Made by a program: the position numbers and the translations under genes
Shown here: in pieces, positions 59,433 through 64,000 of the stretch
Layout of the letters: every line of letters begins with the position of its first letter
Numbering within the stretch: the first letter of the stretch is position 1
Origin: Candidatus Woesearchaeota archaeon
Lineage (GTDB): Archaea > Nanobdellota > Nanobdellia > Woesearchaeales > JAGVYF01
NCBI GenBank assembly: GCA_023264635.1
Contig: JAHFLT010000003.1
Span: 8,293 to 72,292 of the forward strand
Length of the DNA stretch: 64,000 nucleotides
Direction: 5' to 3'
Notes under the pieces: generated by a model
Seen by the model: only the letters and a program-made list of their open reading frames with translations
The model's database searches: none
Told to the model about the DNA's origin: nothing

Positions 59433-60632
59433 TTATTTATTGGCAACAATCTCAACAACATCACAGTGCTGTAACACATGCTCTTTGCCTACTGTACGTT
59501 TAGTTTTTACGTCTATAGCACGTATGAACTTCTTGCCTAAGTCTGTGTGGATGCGGTATGCAAAATCAAGCGCAGTGCTTCCCTTCGGCAGAAGAAAACA
59601 ATCCGGAAGCACTCGTCCATCAGAATCAGCTAACTTGTTTATGCCTCCCGGAAATATCGCAATATAACCGAGAAAGTCAAAAACAGCTTTGTCAAGTACA
59701 TCTTGTACACCCGTCATGCCGAATGGATTTAAAATAGTGTCCTTAATAAAAGTCAGCGCCTTTTTTTGCTTCTCCGACAATTTTTCAGAGTGTAAAATAG
59801 TGAACTCTCCACTTCCTGACACGTAGGAAATAATACCGCTTCGCGCAGCTTCTCGCAATGCTACCTCTGCTTCTGCTGAGCACGGGATAAACAGATAATT
59901 GGGAAACAACTTCTTGAGCAGGTCATAATTCTTCTCAGATCCCGGCACATCTATCTTGTTGCACGCGATGAGTGTCGGCTTTGAAGATGCGCGCAGCATC
60001 GTAGCAAGATCAAACAATTGTTTTTCCGTCCACTCATGTGGCTTTTCGGGATTGAGATATAGTTTCTGGATAGCTGCTTTCACCAATTCCTCAGACACGC
60101 CAAGTCCAGACAGCTGCACTGCTAATGCTTTGTGCACTTCTTTTTTTTCCTGCACAATCTGTCGTGAAAAACGTTCCCACCCTTTCTTGAGCAGCCCGAC
60201 AAACCACATATTCAGTTCTGTTTCAAGAAAGCGCACGTCATTCTCGGGATTATAACTCAATGGCTGCACAGGTTCACCTTTTTCATTTCCAGAGCCGGAA
60301 ACATCAACAACATGAATCAACACATCCGCCTGACGCAAATCATCGAGAAACTGGTTTCCCATGCCATGTCCCAGATGCGCCCCGGGCACTAAGCCAGCAA
60401 CATCCATCATATCTATTGGCACAAATCTGGTATGATTCACACAGTAACCGAATCGCGGATTGCACTGCACCTTGAAAAATTTGTCTGCGCATGGGACACG
60501 TACATAGCCAACCGCGTGATTTGGTTTGATTGTAGTAAATGGATAATTCGCTATCTCGACTTCTGCGAGAGTTGCTGCTTTGAAGAATGTGCTTTTTCCA
60601 CAGCTGGGTTTTCCTACAAGACCTACGAGCAT
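59433..60632 (-). CDS. OBG-family GTPase (archaeal YchF-like, TGS domain)
   Basis: 399 residues: G1 GLVGKPSCGKSTFFKAAT, the ANYPFTTIKPN loop, G3 DVAGLVPGAHLGHGMGNQFL, G4 CNKID and G5 CSAEAEVAL. A helical insertion and a C-terminal TGS domain (about 330-399, DCFLLPKGSTALDFAYRIHTD) follow. YchF/OLA1-type proteins bind ribosomes and hydrolyse ATP or GTP; NKID suggests GTP. Divergent from the PHP gene. Confidence 0.92.
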   Translation of the reverse strand: MLVGLVGKPSCGKSTFFKAATLAEVEIANYPFTTIKPNHAVGYVRVPCADKFFKVQCNPRFGYCVNHTRFVPIDMMDVAGLVPGAHLGHGMGNQFLDDLRQADVLIHVVDVSGSGNEKGEPVQPLSYNPENDVRFLETELNMWFVGLLKKGWERFSRQIVQEKKEVHKALAVQLSGLGVSEELVKAAIQKLYLNPEKPHEWTEKQLFDLATMLRASSKPTLIACNKIDVPGSEKNYDLLKKLFPNYLFIPCSAEAEVALREAARSGIISYVSGSGEFTILHSEKLSEKQKKALTFIKDTILNPFGMTGVQDVLDKAVFDFLGYIAIFPGGINKLADSDGRVLPDCFLLPKGSTALDFAYRIHTDLGKKFIRAIDVKTKRTVGKEHVLQHCDVVEIVANK

Positions 60633-60716
60633 ACACCTCTAGAAAGCATGCCCTATAAAAATCTTTATCAAAGAATAAGAGAAAATTAATTAAATAGTTC
60701 CTATCCACCTTGCTTC

Positions 60717-61451
60717 ATGCTCAAACTTGATTTTCATATGCACAGTAATGAAGATCCACTGGATTGGCCGATCATTACGCACAATTCCTTCCAGCTTGTT
60801 GACGAAGCAGCGAGACTTGGATACGAAGTTATCTCCCTAACGCTTCACGAAACACTGCACTACCCGAAAGCATTGCAGAATTATGCGCAAAAAAAGAATA
60901 TTCTTCTCATTCCCGGGATGGAAGCTACTATTGAGGGAAAACACGTCTTAGTAATCAATCCCCCATTGGGCACTAAAATCCCCTACACATTTGATGAACT
61001 GGAGAAAATCAGACACGAGGGGGCACTGACTATTGCAGCTCATCCTTTTTATCCTCTGGAAACATGTTTAGGCCCAAAATTACGTGAACACATCAATGTA
61101 TTCGATGCGATAGAACACTGCCACTTCTACAATAGGTTCATCAATCGTAACAAGAAAGCAATAGAAATCGCTGAAGAATACAATAAGCCGCTTGTTGCAA
61201 ATTCAGATATGCATCACTTTTACCAATACAATACTAACTACACACTTGTTGATGCTGAAAAAGAAACAGATGACATCCTGGAGGCAATACGAAAGAATAA
61301 GCTTCGTCTTGTGACAAGACCACTAAACGTCTACGAATTTTCAATGATCACTACATTCATTGCAAGCGGTTGGCTCAATCCTAGAAATAGCATGAACCGG
61401 AGAGCGTGGCGGAAAACACATCCTATACACCCTATTCCATCCCCTCATTAG
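60717..61451 (+). CDS. PHP-domain metal-dependent phosphoesterase
   Basis: 244 residues. PHP metal motifs: DFHMHSNED (His7, His9), [34 protein letters not shown] and [10 protein letters not shown]. The substrate is unknown; small PHP proteins act on nucleotides or sugar phosphates. The last 20 bases overlap the convergent thermosome gene. Confidence 0.88.
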   Translation: MLKLDFHMHSNEDPLDWPIITHNSFQLVDEAARLGYEVISLTLHETLHYPKALQNYAQKKNILLIPGMEATIEGKHVLVINPPLGTKIPYTFDELEKIRHEGALTIAAHPFYPLETCLGPKLREHINVFDAIEHCHFYNRFINRNKKAIEIAEEYNKPLVANSDMHHFYQYNTNYTLVDAEKETDDILEAIRKNKLRLVTRPLNVYEFSMITTFIASGWLNPRNSMNRRAWRKTHPIHPIPSPH

Positions 61452-63054
61452 GTGGCATTGAAGATTTACCACCTTCTCTCGGCGCACCCGCGATTACATC
61501 GTCTATTCTGAGAATCATAATCGCGACTTCTGATGCAGACTGTATTGCTTGGAGCTTGATTTTCAATGGCTCGATAACGCCATCTCTCCATGAGTCAACC
61601 ACTTTGCCTGTAAAGACATCAACACCAGACCACTTCTTATCTTTATCATGAGCTGCTTTAAGTTCAGTCAGCAAATCTATAGGATCAAGACCTGCATTCT
61701 CAGCCAATGTTCTTGGTATTATTTCCATCGCGTTGGCGAATGCATTAACTGCCAGTTGTTCTCTCCCAGAAAGTTTTATTGCATAATCCCTCAATCTTTT
61801 GGAAAGTTCAATTTCTGTCGAGCCGCCGCCAGCTACTATCTTACCGTACTTCAATGCTGCTGCTAAGTCACCAATGGCATCCGTCATTGCCCGCTTGATT
61901 TCATCTATAACGTGTTCTGTTCCACCACGCACCAAGATAGTAACAGCTTTAGGATTTTTGCATCCTGTGACGTACGTTAACTCCTCATCTCCCATCTTTT
62001 TCTCTTCCACAATCCCGGAATAACCCAACTCTTTGCTTGACAGGTCATCTAAGCTGGATACAATGGTTGCCCCAGTAGCTCTTGCGAGTTTCTCCATATC
62101 TGATTTCTTAATACGTCTGCATGCTAATATACCCTTTTTAGCCAGCAGATGCTGTGCATAGTCATCTATCCCTTTCTGGCAGAAAACAACAAGAGCCCCT
62201 GATGCTGCAATCTTCTCCACCATATCACGCAGCATTCGTTCTTCACTATCAAGAAATGCCTGCATCTGACTAGGATCAGTTATTTGTATCTTCGCATCTG
62301 TTTCGGTATCCTTTATCTCAATAGCGCAGTCAACCAACGCTATTTTTGCATTATGGATTACCCTCGGCATTGCAGGATGGACACGCTCCTTATCAAGGAT
62401 GATACCAGCTATCATCTCTGTGTCTTCTATACCACCACCCTCTTTCTTTTCTATCTTAATGTTATCCGTATCTATGTCTAATTTATTATCCACTTTGTCA
62501 ATTATACGAGTTATTGCATCAACAGCAATTCCTGCCAGTTTATCTTTTGCTGCTTCCGCGCCCTTGCCAGTCATAGCAGTGACTGCTATCTTACGGAGTA
62601 ATTCTTTGTCACCAAGTTTGATGTCTTCTGCCATTTCTTTCAGGAACTCTTGCGCTTTTTCTGCAGCAAGCCTGTAGCCTCGTGCAAGGACTGTGGGATG
62701 GACTTCTTTATCCAGCAAATCCTCTGCCTGTTTAAGGAGTTCTCCAGCGAGAACCACTGCGGTGGTTGTTCCATCTCCGACTTCTTTTTCCTGTGTTCTT
62801 GCAACTTCCACTATCATCTTAGCAGCAGGATGTTCTATTTGCATTTCCTCAAGAATGGTGACTCCATCATTTGTAACTATAATGTCTCCCATTGAATCCA
62901 CTATCATCTTGTCCATTCCTTTTGGACCAAGTGTGGTGCGCACTGTTTCAGCAACCAGCTTTGCAGCCATGATGTTATTACGTTGCGCATTTTTACCTGT
63001 ACTTCGTTGCGTTCCTTCAGCAAGGATAAAGACTGGTTGTATTTGTTGTGTCAT
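61432..63054 (-). CDS. thsA: Thermosome (group II chaperonin) subunit
   Basis: 540 residues from [23 protein letters not shown] site motifs: [36 protein letters not shown]-terminal half with [18 protein letters not shown] and [12 protein letters not shown]. The C-terminal tail is not the usual GGM repeat but ends [11 protein letters not shown] 63054 is fixed by AGAGGT upstream and a TATTTAAATATC box at about 63092-63103. The longer open frame to 63252 runs into MITE A copy 3. Confidence 0.96.
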   Translation of the reverse strand: MTQQIQPVFILAEGTQRSTGKNAQRNNIMAAKLVAETVRTTLGPKGMDKMIVDSMGDIIVTNDGVTILEEMQIEHPAAKMIVEVARTQEKEVGDGTTTAVVLAGELLKQAEDLLDKEVHPTVLARGYRLAAEKAQEFLKEMAEDIKLGDKELLRKIAVTAMTGKGAEAAKDKLAGIAVDAITRIIDKVDNKLDIDTDNIKIEKKEGGGIEDTEMIAGIILDKERVHPAMPRVIHNAKIALVDCAIEIKDTETDAKIQITDPSQMQAFLDSEERMLRDMVEKIAASGALVVFCQKGIDDYAQHLLAKKGILACRRIKKSDMEKLARATGATIVSSLDDLSSKELGYSGIVEEKKMGDEELTYVTGCKNPKAVTILVRGGTEHVIDEIKRAMTDAIGDLAAALKYGKIVAGGGSTEIELSKRLRDYAIKLSGREQLAVNAFANAMEIIPRTLAENAGLDPIDLLTELKAAHDKDKKWSGVDVFTGKVVDSWRDGVIEPLKIKLQAIQSASEVAIMILRIDDVIAGAPREGGKSSMPPNEGME

Positions 63055-63114
63055 AGTGAATACCTCTGTTCCGGTAACGAATTCAGGAGGGATATTTAAA
63101 TATTGCTTCGGCCA

Positions 63115-63278
63115 GGTGCCATTGAAAAGGTCGAAGTAGTCATCATTCATGCGAGCATTTGTTTTGCCCAAAGCGAGCAAAAAGGAGATTCCAGGGGGAA
63201 TTTTTGCCTTTAGAAGTACCGTAAGATGAGAGTCTGATGACCACCGGAGCATATGTGAAGGGACTTTTCAATGGCGCC
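63115..63278. mobile_element. MITE family A, copy 3 (inverted)
   Basis: 164 bp, GGTGCCATTGAAAAGGTCG to ...GACTTTTCAATGGCGCC, the reverse complement of the copy at 25524, without hairpin cassette. No target duplication. It abuts the thermosome promoter. Confidence 0.8.
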
Positions 63279-63286
63279 ATTCATCA

Positions 63287-63470
63287 GGCTCCATCCAAAA
63301 ATTCCCACTCTCACCCGGCTCAGCAGCTTCTCGCCTTTGCATTTTTAGATGATAGCTGACACAAAGAGAACAACGGTTCTCCTTTGTGCCACTTTACAGA
63401 CTAACAGTGCATATAATCTGAGTTGCAATGGCGAGCGAGAGCGAGACTTTCTACAGAGTCATTAATTTAC
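63287..63470. mobile_element. Chimeric MITE (C-type and B-type ends)
   Basis: The left end GGCTCCATCCAAAAATTCCC is the inverted right end of family C; the right end GCGAGACTTTCTACAGAGTC is the right end of family B. The junction lies at the hairpin CACAAAGAGAAC...GTTCTCCTTTGTG shared by both. No duplication at the flanks. Confidence 0.75.
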
Positions 63471-63508
63471 TCTATCTTAATAGTTCGTTCTCTCAAATAG
63501 TTCTCTCT

Positions 63509-64000
63509 CTAAAAAAAAGAAGAGAGATTTTTATCTTCTCTCTTTCTTTCATTTTTTTCCCTGAGTTCAAGATTCTTCATCACGCTCTTTGCGATGTCTA
63601 AGACTGGCGCTGGAACCCCAGCCAACCGCGCCACTTGGATCCCATAACTTTTATCAGTACCACCCTGTACAAGTTGGCGTAGGAAGATTATCTCCTCTTT
63701 GTTCTCCTTGATGAGCATATGAAAATTGCGCACCCCTTTCAGTGAATCCTCCAGTGTATTGAGCAGATGGTAATGCGTTGCAAACAAGGTTTTTGCCTGC
63801 ACTGTCTGGTGAATATAGCTGGCAACTGCTTGCGCCAGTGCAATGCCATCGAACGTGCTCGTCCCCCTGCCAAGCTCATCCAATAGTACCAGAGAATGCT
63901 GTGTCGCATTATGGAGTATGATAGCAGTCTCACTCATTTCAACCATGAAGGTGCTCTGTCCATGGAACAAATCATCGTATGCACCAATGCGGCTGAATAT
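63509..64000 (-). CDS. mutS: DNA mismatch repair protein MutS, C-terminal part (window edge)
   Basis: About 163 residues of the MutS ATPase end, running off the right edge. Upstream of the first in-frame start candidate the frame stays open and reads IFSRIGAYDDLFHGQSTFMVEM. Walker B LVLLDELGRGTSTFDG and the His switch ATHYHLL are present, with the C-terminal helical region GIQVARLAGVP after them. With mutL at 29859 this gives a full MutSL pair. Confidence 0.95.
   Translation of the reverse strand: MFSRIGAYDDLFHGQSTFMVEMSETAIILHNATQHSLVLLDELGRGTSTFDGIALAQAVASYIHQTVQAKTLFATHYHLLNTLEDSLKGVRNFHMLIKENKEEIIFLRQLVQGGTDKSYGIQVARLAGVPAPVLDIAKSVMKNLELREKNERKREDKNLSSFF

Noticed and set aside
63055-63252. 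Extended N-terminus of the thermosome
   Set aside because: The extra 66 codons run through the promoter TATA and MITE A copy 3; family members start at the [14 protein letters not shown] segment.

Overview
The window is archaeal and most likely from a DPANN genome of the Woesearchaeota/Pacearchaeota type. The evidence is eukaryote-like ribosomal proteins (eS19, eL31, eL39) with a PDCD5 homologue, ZPR1, SepF, Cbf5, prefoldin alpha, FtsY, a thermosome, archaeal ProRS, DtdA, intron-bearing tRNAs with bulge-helix-bulge splice sites, and many leaderless promoters (a TATA box about 25-30 nt before the ATG). The lineage call rests on recurrent protein styles (KRGQ-TLF membrane proteins, WSCSSW Cys-rich proteins, DUF5667, K/E-rich tails) and is an inference.

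Layout. 1-0.7 kb: an IS200-type transposase. 0.7-4 kb: an ArsR-like regulator with a palindromic operator before two exported proteins, then a DUF5667 protein. 4.2-9.5 kb: an information-processing cluster on the minus strand (SepF, ZPR1, S19e, PDCD5, L39e, L31e, membrane protein, DHH phosphoesterase, Cbf5). 10-13.5 kb: three tandem DUF835 membrane proteins. 13.8-17.5 kb: a 1237-residue exported metzincin-like protease. 18-31.5 kb: mixed housekeeping (PyrG, JAMM protease, class II-like PurE, LOG protein, beta-CASP nuclease, DtdA, MutL). 31.9-33.3 kb: a four-gene coupled operon with a small Toprim protein. 33.4 kb: tRNA-Glu with two introns. 33.6-38.3 kb: an accessory island of repeated cassettes. 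38.4-50 kb: LMF1-like, PEGA, YgiQ radical SAM, ProRS and membrane proteins. 51 kb: tRNA-Gln. 52-55.5 kb: cupredoxin operon, homoserine dehydrogenase, threonine synthase, RlmH. 55.5-56.6 kb: a decayed patch. 56.6-64 kb: FtsY, prefoldin, an OBG-family GTPase, PHP, thermosome and the 3' end of mutS.

The two most unusual things are these. (1) The intergenic regions carry about ten short non-coding elements with terminal inverted repeats. Several have exact target duplications of 8 bp (family A/D) or 9 bp (families B/C). Many contain one shared hairpin-array cassette, and related hairpins fill a 177-nt intron in the T-loop of tRNA-Glu. (2) The 33.6-38.3 kb island holds three paralogues of a Janus/PHPT1-like phosphohistidine phosphatase, each behind the same inverted repeat, TATA box and leader. 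They are interleaved with paralogous Cys-rich small proteins, a HicB-HicA toxin-antitoxin pair and a Pycsar-effector-like membrane protein, with a divergent TrmB-type regulator at the edge.
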